Positions 1 to 6,826 are shown, counted from the first letter of the stretch. The stretch: DNA of 11,224 bases from Deltaproteobacteria bacterium (GCA_024275855.1 JAJRYL010000127.1:1-11224), one strand, 5' to 3'. Notes: a model not told the origin generated them from the sequence alone. A program made the numbers and translations.

Positions 1-112
1 ATTGCCTGACTAATAACCAAAAAGCTGAACAAACAATCTATCGACTCTTGGCCGCGTTTAACTGCTACCGACTCTATTATACCGGCAGCCGATAGGTAGT
101 AACAATGCGGAA
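1..112. other. Non-coding spacer downstream of atpG
   Basis: This stretch follows the atpG stop codon in the direction of transcription. No minus-strand ATG is present in it, so the next gene of the operon (by family convention atpD, then atpC) must start beyond the window edge. No convincing terminator is visible, which fits continued transcription into atpD. That continuation is an inference. Confidence 0.5.
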
Positions 113-1012
113 CTAACTCTTTAAAGACTCCGCGCCGCTAATAATTTCCATAAGCTCCGTGGTGATAGCCGCCTGACGAATCCTGTTGTACTTAAGCGTT
201 AACGAGGCTATCATCTCGTTTGCGTTCTTGGATGCGGAGTCCATAGCTGTCATTCTCGCACCATGCTCCGAGGCCGATGACTCTAAAAGCGCTCGGAATA
301 CCTGCACCTCTACATACTTCGGCAGCAGGCTTGCCAACACATCTTCCGAAGAAGGCTCGTAGAGTATCTCGGTCGGGCCTTCTTCCGTGCCGCCCTTAAC
401 GTCACTTGTTTGAGAGCCTGACTCACCTTGCTCGACATCGGGCGCAAGCGGCAGGAGCCTCTGAACCTTCGGCTCCTGAGTCAGCGCGCTTATAAACTCC
501 GAGTAGACGAGGTGAACCTCGTCAAGCTCGTCATTCAAAAAACGCGTAATCATATCTGTCGCTATATCTACCGCGGTAGCGTACTGCGGCCTTCCGCTAC
601 CGGCGACTATTGAGTTTATAATAGTTACGGGGCGCTTTTTAAAGTGCTCTCCTGCGCGTTTACCGACAAGATACATAGACGGGTCTGTTGCCTGCTCTTC
701 GGCGAGAAAATTCTCAGCCGTTCTTAAAAGCACTGTATTGAACCCTCCGCACAGGCCCCTGTCGGAGGTTACGAGTATAAGACCGACACGCGGCCCGCCA
801 ATACCGGACAGAAGCGGATGGCTCTCCGGCGAGGTCTTGGAGGCGAGCGAATTGGTAAGCTCCGCGAGCTTCTGCGCATAGGGACGGGCCTCGGTAATCT
901 CGTCCTGCGCTTTTTTAAGCTTGGCGGCAGCGACCATCTTCATCGCTTTGGTTATCTTCTGAGTGTTCTTTACACTCTTGATACGCCGTTTTATGTCTCT
1001 AAGGTTAGCCAC
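113..1012 (-). CDS. atpG: F1F0 ATP synthase gamma subunit
   Basis: Central rotor shaft of F1, coupling c-ring rotation to catalysis in the alpha3beta3 head on the cytoplasmic face of the membrane. The 299-residue product has the family's N-terminal helix ([20 protein letters not shown], then [11 protein letters not shown]), the [10 protein letters not shown] motif near residues 83-92, and the C-terminal helix with [14 protein letters not shown] and [14 protein letters not shown] that forms the shaft. It is slightly longer than the usual 285-290 residues because of a hydrophilic Gly/Ser/Glu-rich insertion at about 192-214. The start is GTG at 1012, inside the end of atpA (22-nt overlap). No strong Shine-Dalgarno sequence is visible, so translation is probably coupled to atpA. 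Identification is secure. Confidence 0.98.
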   Translation of the reverse strand: MANLRDIKRRIKSVKNTQKITKAMKMVAAAKLKKAQDEITEARPYAQKLAELTNSLASKTSPESHPLLSGIGGPRVGLILVTSDRGLCGGFNTVLLRTAENFLAEEQATDPSMYLVGKRAGEHFKKRPVTIINSIVAGSGRPQYATAVDIATDMITRFLNDELDEVHLVYSEFISALTQEPKVQRLLPLAPDVEQGESGSQTSDVKGGTEEGPTEILYEPSSEDVLASLLPKYVEVQVFRALLESSASEHGARMTAMDSASKNANEMIASLTLKYNRIRQAAITTELMEIISGAESLKS

Positions 1013-2535
1013 TTAAACCCATACTTCTCTTCGGCTACGAAGAGCCCGTCAAGCTCGGCGAGCACGGCGTCTATCTTGGCCTTGAGCGCGTCGTCTATGT
1101 TCTTCTTCTCCACTATCTCTTTTAACAGACCGGCGTGCTTCGACTCGAACAGGCTGTGCAGGTCGGCCTCGTAACGCAGTACCGCATCTACCGGATACTT
1201 GTCGAGGTAACCGTTTGTAGCGGCGTAGATACTGAGCACCTGCTTCTCTATAGGCAACGGCTGGTACTGGCCCTGCTTTAGTATTTCAACAAGGCGCGCG
1301 CCTCTGGCAATCTGCTGCTGCGTTGCCGCGTCGAGGTCGCTGCCAAACTGCGCGAACGCCGCAAGCTCCCTGTACTGGGCAAGTTCGAGCCTGAGTGTAC
1401 CGGCAACCTTTTTCATTGCCTTAACCTGCGCACTGCCGCCGACACGGGAGACCGAAAGGCCGACGTTGATAGCCGGACGGATTCCCGAGTAGAAGAGGTC
1501 GCTCTCAAGGTAGATCTGCCCGTCCGTAATAGATATGACGTTTGTCGGGATATAGGCCGAGACGTCTCCGGCCTGCGTCTCGATTATCGGAAGCGCGGTA
1601 AGGGAGCCGCCCCCGAGTTCGTCCGAGAGTTTGGCCGACCTTTCGAGAAGACGGGAATGGAGATAGAAAACATCACCAGGGTACGCCTCGCGTCCCGGAG
1701 GACGCCTTAGAAGCAGCGATAACTGACGGTAAGCAACGGCGTGCTTGGATAGATCGTCGTAAACAATAAGCGCGTGCTGGCCGTTGTCTCTAAAGTATTC
1801 GCCTATAGTGCAACCGCTGTACGGGGCGATAAACTGAAGAGGCGCCGGTGTGCTTGCCGTAGCCGCTACGACCACGGTATAATCCATTGCGCCGTGCTGG
1901 CGGAGCTTTTCGACTATCTGGGCGACGGTTGACTGCTTCTGCCCGATAGCAACGTAGATACAGAAGACGTCGAGCCCCTTCTGGTTTATAATAGTATCTA
2001 TAGCGATAGCCGTCTTGCCTGTCTGACGGTCACCGATTATAAGCTCTCTTTGGCCCCTTCCTATCGGAATCATTCCGTCAACGGCCTTAATTCCGGTCTG
2101 GAGCGGCTCTTTAACCGACTTTCTCGCTACGATTCCAGGAGCCTTTATATCAACCCTTGCGGTCACCTTCGACTCTATCGGGCCCTTATTGTCTATAGGG
2201 TTGCCAAGAGCGTCCACCACGCGGCCCATCATTTCGGGGCCTACGGGAATCTCGACGATCTTGCCGGTTCTTCGAACCGTGTCGCCCTCTTTAATATGAA
2301 AATCTTCGCCAAGAATCGCGGCGCCGACACTCTCCTCTTCGAGATTGAGCACCATACCGTAAAGACCGCCCGCAAACTCTATCAGCTCTCCGGCCATGAC
2401 CTTTTCAAGACCGTATATCTTGGCGACACCATCACCGACCGATAAAACAGTGCCTACCTCCTGTATGTCGATCTCTTTGTCAAAACCCTTGATTTCGGTC
2501 CTTATAAGATTACTTATTTCCTCAGCCTTTATCAT
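991..2535 (-). CDS. atpA: F1F0 ATP synthase alpha subunit
   Basis: Non-catalytic nucleotide-binding subunit of the F1 head (alpha3beta3). The 514-residue protein has the expected N-terminal beta-barrel, the P-loop GDRQTGKT at residues 168-175, and the signature [14 protein letters not shown] at 354-367, which contains Arg364, the equivalent of the alpha-subunit arginine finger. Length is close to the family norm. The extreme C-terminus ([11 protein letters not shown]) extends past the usual end and is encoded by the stretch that overlaps the atpG start. The ATG at 2535 lies one base after the atpH stop and is preceded by a very good ribosome binding site (GGGAGGAG, about 2550-2557) located inside atpH. 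That site should give strong translation, as expected for a three-copy subunit. Confidence 0.99.
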   Translation of the reverse strand: MIKAEEISNLIRTEIKGFDKEIDIQEVGTVLSVGDGVAKIYGLEKVMAGELIEFAGGLYGMVLNLEEESVGAAILGEDFHIKEGDTVRRTGKIVEIPVGPEMMGRVVDALGNPIDNKGPIESKVTARVDIKAPGIVARKSVKEPLQTGIKAVDGMIPIGRGQRELIIGDRQTGKTAIAIDTIINQKGLDVFCIYVAIGQKQSTVAQIVEKLRQHGAMDYTVVVAATASTPAPLQFIAPYSGCTIGEYFRDNGQHALIVYDDLSKHAVAYRQLSLLLRRPPGREAYPGDVFYLHSRLLERSAKLSDELGGGSLTALPIIETQAGDVSAYIPTNVISITDGQIYLESDLFYSGIRPAINVGLSVSRVGGSAQVKAMKKVAGTLRLELAQYRELAAFAQFGSDLDAATQQQIARGARLVEILKQGQYQPLPIEKQVLSIYAATNGYLDKYPVDAVLRYEADLHSLFESKHAGLLKEIVEKKNIDDALKAKIDAVLAELDGLFVAEEKYGFKWLTLET

Positions 2536-2536
2536 C

Positions 2537-3085
2537 TCAACCTACTCCTCCCAGAATTTTATCCTTCATCTGTTCAAGCTGTGTCCTGAGGCTTCCGTCT
2601 ATCAGCAGGTTATCCAGACTGATAACAAGGCCGCCTATAAGTTCTTCATTCTTCTCGGTACTCAGCACGACCTCTTTGCCGGTCGCCCCCGAGAGCTTTT
2701 TCTCTATTTCACCAAGGGTATTCGCATCTATATCGAACGGCGACTCCACCACCGCGCGAAGCCTGCCGGCCTTCTCGTCGAGCAATTTCTTGTACGCGAC
2801 AACAATGTCGGCTATAAGCTTGAGCGAATGGGTATGCACAAGAACCCACATAAACTTTGCAACGGCGGTAGTGGCCTCGACCGCAACGCCGACATGCTCA
2901 AGAAGCGCCCTGCGCTCTTCAACACTGTACATTGGGTTGAGCAGAAAAGCGATAAAGTCAGGGTTGGCCTCCAGCACCTCTTTAAAGTTGGACAGGTCGG
3001 CGCAATACCTCTCGGAAAGGCTCTCTTCGATGCCTATCTCCAACAGGGATTTAGCGAACCTTTTTGCTATTGCGGCACTCTTCAT
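2537..3085 (-). CDS. atpH: F1F0 ATP synthase delta subunit (OSCP)
   Basis: Connects the top of F1 to the peripheral stalk made by the b subunits. The protein has the family's N-terminal helix ([13 protein letters not shown]) and the conserved C-terminal signature ([20 protein letters not shown]). I prefer ATG at 3085, giving 182 residues starting [10 protein letters not shown], because family members usually begin just before this helix. An in-frame GTG at 3094 would add three residues (M-G-Q), and neither start has a strong Shine-Dalgarno sequence. The stop codon lies one base before the atpA ATG, so the two genes are tightly coupled. About 150 nt of non-coding sequence separate it from the upstream b'-b fusion gene. 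Confidence 0.96.
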   Translation of the reverse strand: MKSAAIAKRFAKSLLEIGIEESLSERYCADLSNFKEVLEANPDFIAFLLNPMYSVEERRALLEHVGVAVEATTAVAKFMWVLVHTHSLKLIADIVVAYKKLLDEKAGRLRAVVESPFDIDANTLGEIEKKLSGATGKEVVLSTEKNEELIGGLVISLDNLLIDGSLRTQLEQMKDKILGGVG

Positions 3086-3189
3086 CTGACCCACTTTCCG
3101 CTTTTTAGAAATGTTAACTTATCTGGTTATTTATATACGCATACGGGTTGTCTGCCAATATGCCCCGCCTGTTTTTACGCAGCGGAGCG

Positions 3190-3214
3190 GCACCGTTATC
3201 TCTTTTAACAGTGC
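3190..3214 (-). promoter_or_regulatory. Intercistronic hairpin between atpF'F and atpH
   Basis: Nine-base arms at 3190-3198 and 3206-3214 pair with one mismatch around a 7-nt pyrimidine-rich loop. The hairpin sits in a 149-nt gap inside an otherwise tightly packed operon. It is not followed by a U-tract on the transcribed strand, so it is unlikely to be a terminator. An mRNA processing or stability element that sets the b : delta : alpha ratio is possible but inferred. Confidence 0.35.
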
Positions 3215-3234
3215 CCGCGCAACCGTATACGCCG

Positions 3235-4206
3235 TCAGTTCAATTTAAGATTATCTATGTAACCGCGCACAAGCTTTGCCTGGTCGTCCGGCTTTACCTC
3301 GGTGGTTAAAATAGTCGCCGCCATTTCCATAGCAAGCTCGGCGACCTCTCTCTTAATGTCGTTACGCGCCTTTTTAAGCTCCTGCGCGGCAGTAAGCTCT
3401 ATGCTCTCTCTAAGCCTTACCGCGGCCTTCTCGGCCTCTTCTATCACACGGGCCTTCTCGTTCTCGCCCTCAAGCCTTAAACCCGCGGCTATCTCCGCTA
3501 TACGGGCGTCAAGCGTGGCTATCTTCTGCTTATACTCCGCTACCTTGTTGTCGGCCTCAAGCTTTGCGCGCTCGGCCTCTTTTATAGCTGTCTCTATCTC
3601 CGCGCTTCTATTCTTTAAAAGTCCCGCTACAACCTTCTTCCAGATAACCACTACGACAATGACAAGCACGGCGAAGTTGATTACCATCCAGAGCATTCCA
3701 GAGCTGTGCCCGCCTCCCTCTTCCTGCGTGGCAGAGGCGATAACGGGAAGAAGCGGAAGCAGAAAAGCGATAAGCAGGGTAATTACCTTACGGTCGAGCA
3801 GCTTCTCGGCAACGGAGCGCGAAAGGGACTTTACCTCGCCCTTAAGCCCTGCGAGCGCCTCGGCCTTGGAGGCGCCAAGTTCGTTTCTCATACGGACAAG
3901 CTCCGTAGAGACTGCTACGCCAGCCGCCTCCATAATCTCTTTCTGGCGCTCGGCTCCCTCTACCCGAAGCCTTGCCCTCTCTTCGTGCCCTTTTAGAGCG
4001 GCCTCTTTAAGTTTTACCTCGTAATCGACAAGCCCGTCTTCGACCTCTTTATTAAGATCTTCGGCACGCTTGAGGTTTCCGTCGATACGCTCTTCACGCT
4101 CGGCAAGCACCTTCTGCACCGGTTTATAAAGCAAGCGGTTGAGGATAAAAAGGAGGACGAAAAAACCGACCATCTGGTAAAGAATTGTAATATCAAAATC
4201 GAGCAT
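3235..4206 (-). CDS. atpF: Fused F0 ATP synthase b' and b subunits (peripheral stalk)
   Basis: Peripheral stalk of the F0 sector, holding F1 static against the rotor. The 323-residue protein is two b-type subunits in tandem. Residues 1-140 form a b'-like unit: a membrane anchor at about 8-27 (FFVLLFILNRLLYKPV), then a charged coiled coil ending SVAEKLLDRK. Residues 141-159 are very hydrophobic and end in ASA, like a signal peptide. Residues 160-323 form a second b unit: a polar loop rich in Gly, a membrane anchor at about 171-189 (MLWMVINFAVLVIVVVVIWK) and a long Ala/Glu/Lys coiled coil ending VRGYIDNL. In many Deltaproteobacteria these are two genes, the second with a signal-like extension. 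Here no in-frame ATG, GTG or TTG occurs between Met106 and Met171. Start ATG at 4206 with AAGG 8 nt upstream. First gene of the operon in this window; no atpB or atpE precedes it. Confidence 0.93.
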   Translation of the reverse strand: MLDFDITILYQMVGFFVLLFILNRLLYKPVQKVLAEREERIDGNLKRAEDLNKEVEDGLVDYEVKLKEAALKGHEERARLRVEGAERQKEIMEAAGVAVSTELVRMRNELGASKAEALAGLKGEVKSLSRSVAEKLLDRKVITLLIAFLLPLLPVIASATQEEGGGHSSGMLWMVINFAVLVIVVVVIWKKVVAGLLKNRSAEIETAIKEAERAKLEADNKVAEYKQKIATLDARIAEIAAGLRLEGENEKARVIEEAEKAAVRLRESIELTAAQELKKARNDIKREVAELAMEMAATILTTEVKPDDQAKLVRGYIDNLKLN

Positions 4207-4586
4207 CCGATGAACCTTATTTTATAAAACCGCAACCGGCGCAACAACGCCGCATGAGAGTTTGTATTAGAACAAAAACAGTATAAAAAAACGGTTTGAA
4301 TTCAGCTAAGTAGCGGTAAAGACAGCACAAACAAAAACAATAGAATAGCGTAAAAAAAACCCGTGGCGCTAAAGTTATCAACGCACTTAATCTGTGCCGG
4401 AAGTTCTGAACAGAGTATTGCTAACACAGCGTTAGACCTACTGTCAAGTTTTTTGTACTTTCGGGCACGCTCTTGATGCCATATTACGCGCCGCCCGAAG
4501 GCATTATCGCACCACGCGATTACAACAGAGACCTGCTGTAAAAAAAGAGGCCTGCCTGCACCTTTATAGAAGGACGTACGTTGGAC
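4207..4586. other. Non-coding region between tldD and the atp operon
   Basis: No credible gene lies here. It should hold the tldD 3' end and the atp operon promoter and leader. On the minus strand an A/G-rich, C/T-rich stretch around 4540-4563 could form a weak bulged stem ending in six Ts, a poor terminator candidate for tldD. Near the atp start, a 5-bp hairpin (CGGCG/CGCCG, 4237-4252) lies in the leader just before the AAGG ribosome binding site. A minus-strand TATACT at 4280-4285 resembles a -10 box but lacks a convincing -35. Confidence 0.5.
4418..4447 (-). promoter_or_regulatory. atpF: Candidate sigma-70-like promoter for the atp operon
   Basis: Read on the minus strand, a perfect TTGACA (4447-4442) is followed after 18 nt by TAGCAA preceded by TGT, resembling an extended -10. 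The -10 match is weak. A perfect 5-bp inverted repeat (CTAAC/GTTAG, 4421-4435) overlaps the spacer and -10 and could be an operator. The predicted leader to the atpF'F start would be about 200 nt. Confidence 0.35.
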
Positions 4587-5981
4587 TCAGCCTCTCACAT
4601 CTCCGCCTACGACGATCTCAGGAATCCTCAAAGTCGGCTGCGCGTCGGAGACAGGCACGCCCTGCCCGTCTTTTCCGCACGTCCCTATTCCGTAACCGAG
4701 GTCTGTGCCGACCATATCTATCTTCTTCAGTACCTCAGGTCCGTTGCCGGTAAGCGTTGCCCCGCGCACAAGCTCTCCGATACGGCCATTTTCCACCACA
4801 TACCCTTCGGTAACCTCGAATACAAAATCGCCGTTAACGGTATTCACCTGCCCGCCGCCCATCTTTTTAACGAAGAGGCCGGAGTCGAGCGAACCGATTA
4901 TCTCTTCGGGGTCGCTTTCGCCCGGCAGTATCATAGTGTTGGTCATACGCACGATTGGCCTGTACTGATACGACTGCCTGCGTCCGTTACCAGTGCTCTT
5001 TGCGTTCCATTTCATAGCGCTCAGGCGGTCGTACATATAACTCTTCAATACACCGTTTTCGACCAGTACGTTTCTTTTCGTAGCGGTAGCCTCGTCGTCA
5101 AAGAAGCTCGACCCGCGCTTGGTCGCTATAGTGCCGTCGTCAACCACGGTGACTATATCGGACGCTACCCTCTGTCCGACCTTGCCCCCGTAAACAGAGA
5201 GGTTGTTGAGCGCGAGGTCGGCCTCAAGCCCGTGGCCTACGGCCTCGTGTATCATAGTGCCTCCGGCTTCGCTTGAAAGCACCACGGGCATAGTACCGCC
5301 CGGGGCTCTTCGCGCGCCAAGCATGGCGATTGCCCGCTTTGCCGCTTTCTCCGCTACCTCTTCGGGAGGGGTAGAGTCGAAGATCTCGCATCCGACAATA
5401 CCGCCAAGCGGTTCGTAACCGGTCTGGATAATATCGCCTTCAGCGGTAACCACGGTACAGAGAAAGACAAGCCCGCAACGCTGCTCTTCCGTCCATTCGC
5501 CAAGAGAATTGAAGATGCCGACGCGCTTAAAACCGTCGCCGTAAGAGACGCTTACCTGCTTAACCCGTTTGTCGTACCCCCAGGCCCGTTTGTCGGCCCT
5601 TGTAACGAAAGATATCTTCTCGTCAAGGGGTACGGTTTCGGTCGGCCTCTTAATATCGAACCCTTTAGCCACCCGCTTTGAGACAGGCCCTATGTCCGCA
5701 AAAGGTACGCCCTCTCTCACTCCGCCGGCAACTATTGAGGCAAGCTCTACAAGCCCCGCCTCGGTAACATCGTTGGTATAAGCGTAGTAAGTCTTGCAGT
5801 TGGAGATAACCCTTATTCCGCACCCCCGGTCGCGCCCGGCCACAACCTTTGTTATACGCCCCTCTTCGGCGACAACAGAGGCGTTTGCGCTGTCTTCAAA
5901 GTAGAGGTCGGCAAACTCGCCGCCCGAAGAAAGAGCCGCGCGGATAACCTTTGCGGGGTCGAAACCTTCGATAATACCCAT
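4587..5981 (-). CDS. tldD: TldD family zinc metalloprotease
   Basis: TldD works with its partner TldE/PmbA as a heterodimeric cytoplasmic metalloprotease that degrades unfolded peptides; in enterobacteria it processes microcin B17 and the antitoxin CcdA. The 464-residue protein shows the zinc motif HEAVGH at residues 245-250 (HExxxH). It also has the conserved C-terminal GTCGKDGQGVPVSDAQPTLR segment, whose Cys435 corresponds to the third metal ligand of TldD. Length is near the family norm (about 480). The ATG at 5981 is preceded by a good GAGGAG ribosome binding site at 5992-5997 with 10-nt spacing, which fixes the start. No tldE/pmbA neighbour is visible in this window. Metal ligands are all present, so it is likely active. 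Confidence 0.96.
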   Translation of the reverse strand: MGIIEGFDPAKVIRAALSSGGEFADLYFEDSANASVVAEEGRITKVVAGRDRGCGIRVISNCKTYYAYTNDVTEAGLVELASIVAGGVREGVPFADIGPVSKRVAKGFDIKRPTETVPLDEKISFVTRADKRAWGYDKRVKQVSVSYGDGFKRVGIFNSLGEWTEEQRCGLVFLCTVVTAEGDIIQTGYEPLGGIVGCEIFDSTPPEEVAEKAAKRAIAMLGARRAPGGTMPVVLSSEAGGTMIHEAVGHGLEADLALNNLSVYGGKVGQRVASDIVTVVDDGTIATKRGSSFFDDEATATKRNVLVENGVLKSYMYDRLSAMKWNAKSTGNGRRQSYQYRPIVRMTNTMILPGESDPEEIIGSLDSGLFVKKMGGGQVNTVNGDFVFEVTEGYVVENGRIGELVRGATLTGNGPEVLKKIDMVGTDLGYGIGTCGKDGQGVPVSDAQPTLRIPEIVVGGDVRG

Positions 5982-6041
5982 TATATAAAAACTCCTCGCT
6001 TGTTGTTGCTTATCGTTAAATTTGCTGAGCGCCGAACAGTT

Positions 6042-6065
6042 TAGTGGCGGGCAATGCCACCCTAC
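6042..6065. repeat. GGCGGGC-type palindromic repeat, copy 1
   Basis: TAGTGGCGGGCAATGCCACC followed by CTAC. It matches 6190-6214 closely and is related to the palindrome at 6654-6674. It lacks the complete second arm. Confidence 0.65.
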
Positions 6066-6069
6066 AGCG

Positions 6070-6086
6070 GCTGAACTTGATTCAGC
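6070..6086. repeat. Small hairpin repeat, GCTGAA/TTCAGC
   Basis: Perfect 6-bp arms around a 5-nt loop (CTTGA), followed by ATCT. It is the first element of the composite block repeated at 6537. Confidence 0.7.
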
Positions 6087-6100
6087 ATCTCTATTTTTCA

Positions 6101-6187
6101 GTCTTTGCGAGCAAAGCGAAGCAATCTTGCCCTTACGCTTTTACAATAAAACCGGATTGCTTTGTCGCTAACGCTCCTCGCAATGAC
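6101..6187. repeat. Long imperfect inverted repeat, copy 1
   Basis: Left arm 6101-6126 (GTCTTTGCGAGCAAAGCGAA then GCAATC) pairs imperfectly with right arm 6154-6187 (GGATTGC to CGCAATGAC), leaving a 27-nt centre. The outer ends GTCxTTGCGAG and inner GCAATC match well. This is the REP-like class in which GCAATGAC/GTCATTGC ends are typical. A second copy lies at 6569-6649. Confidence 0.8.
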
Positions 6188-6189
6188 AA

Positions 6190-6214
6190 TAGTGGCGGGC
6201 AATACCCACCCTAC
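6190..6214. repeat. GGCGGGC-type palindromic repeat, copy 2
   Basis: Begins two bases after the long inverted repeat. It reads TAGTGGCGGGCAATACCCAC then CCTAC, nearly identical to 6042-6065. Confidence 0.65.
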
Positions 6215-6223
6215 ATGGCTGCG

Positions 6224-6262
6224 TCTCCGCCCGGCAAACCGAGACCCTGAATCGAGTTCAGG
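6224..6262. repeat. 39-bp direct repeat, copy 1
   Basis: Matches 6462-6500 at 35 of 39 positions without gaps. It includes the left arm of the CCCTGAA hairpin, so the duplicated unit extends outside that hairpin. Confidence 0.7.
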
Positions 6263-6264
6263 GT
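6244..6264. repeat. Small hairpin repeat, ACCCTGAA/TTCAGGGT
   Basis: Perfect 8-bp arms with loop TCGAG, followed by GACA. Inverted relative to 6679-6699, as shown by the GACA flank and loop sequence. Confidence 0.75.
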
Positions 6265-6372
6265 GACACTCCTGCGGAGGGCAACTTTTACGGGAACACC
6301 GAGCCTTAAGTAAGCGCTTACGGAAAAAACCAAGTAGGCTTTTATTACGTACCTAATATCGCCCTGCGCAGC

Positions 6373-6402
6373 AGTTACGCTACGCTGACATAACCTACAC
6401 GG
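6373..6402. repeat. 30-bp GTTACGCTACGCT repeat, copy 1 (degenerate)
   Basis: Matches 6771-6800 at 25 of 30 positions without gaps, sharing GTTACGCTACGCT, AACCTAC and terminal CGG. The left half needed to form the full hairpin is not preserved here. Confidence 0.6.
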
Positions 6403-6461
6403 CTACGGCTACCAAAATACCTTGTCTGTAGAGTTACGCTTCACCAACCCAGAGTCTTTTA

Positions 6462-6500
6462 TCTCCGCCATGCAAACAGAGACCCTTAATCGAGTTCAGG
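6462..6500. repeat. 39-bp direct repeat, copy 2 (degenerate hairpin)
   Basis: 35 of 39 positions identical to 6224-6262. Its CCCTTAA/TTCAGG arms have lost perfect pairing. Confidence 0.65.
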
Positions 6501-6530
6501 TGCGACCTGCACAAGGAATATCCCCAAACG

Positions 6531-6557
6531 TGTCATGCTGAACTTGATTCAATATCT
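6531..6557. repeat. Small hairpin repeat, degraded copy
   Basis: TGTCATGCTGAACTTGATTC then AATATCT. Same element as 6734-6754 in the opposite orientation, but the right arm is mutated (TTCAAT instead of TTCAGC), so pairing is lost. First element of the second composite block. Confidence 0.6.
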
Positions 6558-6568
6558 CAAAAAAATTT

Positions 6569-6649
6569 GTCTTTGCGAGCAAAGCGAAGCAATCTTGCCC
6601 TTTACAACAATAACCGGATTGCCACGTCGCTAACGCTCCTCGCAATGAC
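6569..6649. repeat. Long imperfect inverted repeat, copy 2
   Basis: The left arm (6569-6594) is identical to that of 6101-6126. The right arm (6616-6649) differs only around CCACG versus CTTTG. The centre is shorter and diverged. Strong conservation of the arms with a drifting centre suggests the arms matter for spread or function. Confidence 0.8.
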
Positions 6650-6653
6650 AATA

Positions 6654-6674
6654 ATGGTGGGCAGTGCCCACCAT
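6654..6674. repeat. GGTGGGC palindrome, copy 3 (perfect)
   Basis: Perfect 10-bp arms ATGGTGGGCA and TGCCCACCAT around a single central G. It is the best preserved of the three related palindromes and lies directly after the long inverted repeat, as in the first block. Confidence 0.75.
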
Positions 6675-6678
6675 TGTC

Positions 6679-6699
6679 ACCCTGAACTTGATTCAGGGT
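6679..6699. repeat. Small hairpin repeat, ACCCTGAA/TTCAGGGT
   Basis: Perfect 8-bp arms, loop CTTGA, preceded by TGTC. Opposite orientation to 6244-6264. Confidence 0.75.
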
Positions 6700-6733
6700 C
6701 TAGTTTTGAGCACCCTAACATTAATACCTTTTA

Positions 6734-6754
6734 GATGCTGAATCAAGTTCAGCA
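6734..6754. repeat. Small hairpin repeat, ATGCTGAA/TTCAGCAT
   Basis: Perfect 8-bp arms, loop TCAAG, followed by GACA. Arm sequence differs from the CCCTGAA type by paired, compensating changes (GGG/CCC versus GCAT/ATGC), so pairing is preserved. Confidence 0.75.
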
Positions 6755-6766
6755 TGACATAAACCT

Positions 6767-6800
6767 GTTGGGTTACGCTACGCTAACCCAACCTACCCGG
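6767..6800. repeat. GTTGGGTTA/TAACCCAAC palindromic repeat, copy 2
   Basis: Perfect 9-bp arms at 6767-6775 and 6784-6792 with loop CGCTACGC, followed by CTACCCGG. Intact version of the element at 6373-6402. It lies about 30 bp beyond the stop of the small cysteine protein gene. Confidence 0.7.
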
Positions 6801-6826
6801 CTTGTCACTCTTTACACGCAAAACGC

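Larger units (their letters stand above)
5982..6826. repeat. Intergenic mosaic of short dispersed palindromic repeats
   Basis: An 845-bp non-coding stretch between tldD and the small cysteine protein gene. Almost all of it can be assigned to a few short repeat types present two or more times: a long imperfect hairpin (6101-6187, 6569-6649), small CTGAA/TTCAG hairpins (at least six), GGTGGGC-type palindromes (three) and a GTTACGCTACGCTAAC element (two). Copies occur in both orientations and several are degraded. Similar elements are widely scattered in many environmental bacterial genomes, from general knowledge; copy number in this genome cannot be seen here. Confidence 0.85.

Noticed and set aside
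2396..3208. 270-residue plus-strand open frame
   Set aside because: It lies antisense to atpH and the start of atpA, has no protein-family features and an irregular composition; the minus-strand genes are certain.
3694..3696. Separate b subunit starting at Met171 within the fusion
   Set aside because: A GGGAGG lies about 16 nt upstream, too far for normal initiation, and those bases encode the Glu/Gly loop in frame. Internal initiation cannot be excluded but is not supported.
3302..4024. 240-residue plus-strand open frame rich in Ser/Ala
   Set aside because: Antisense shadow of the coiled-coil coding region of the b'-b fusion; Ser/Ala/Leu richness mirrors the Ala/Glu/Lys codons on the other strand.
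4540..4563. Intrinsic terminator for tldD
   Set aside because: A six-T tract is present on the minus strand, but the stem is short and bulged; not strong enough to list as a feature.
6044..6250. 68-residue plus-strand open frame
   Set aside because: Lies entirely in the repeat mosaic; its sequence is just translated repeat units.
5982..6826. CRISPR array
   Set aside because: Repeats differ in length, orientation and type, with no regular spacers and no cas genes.
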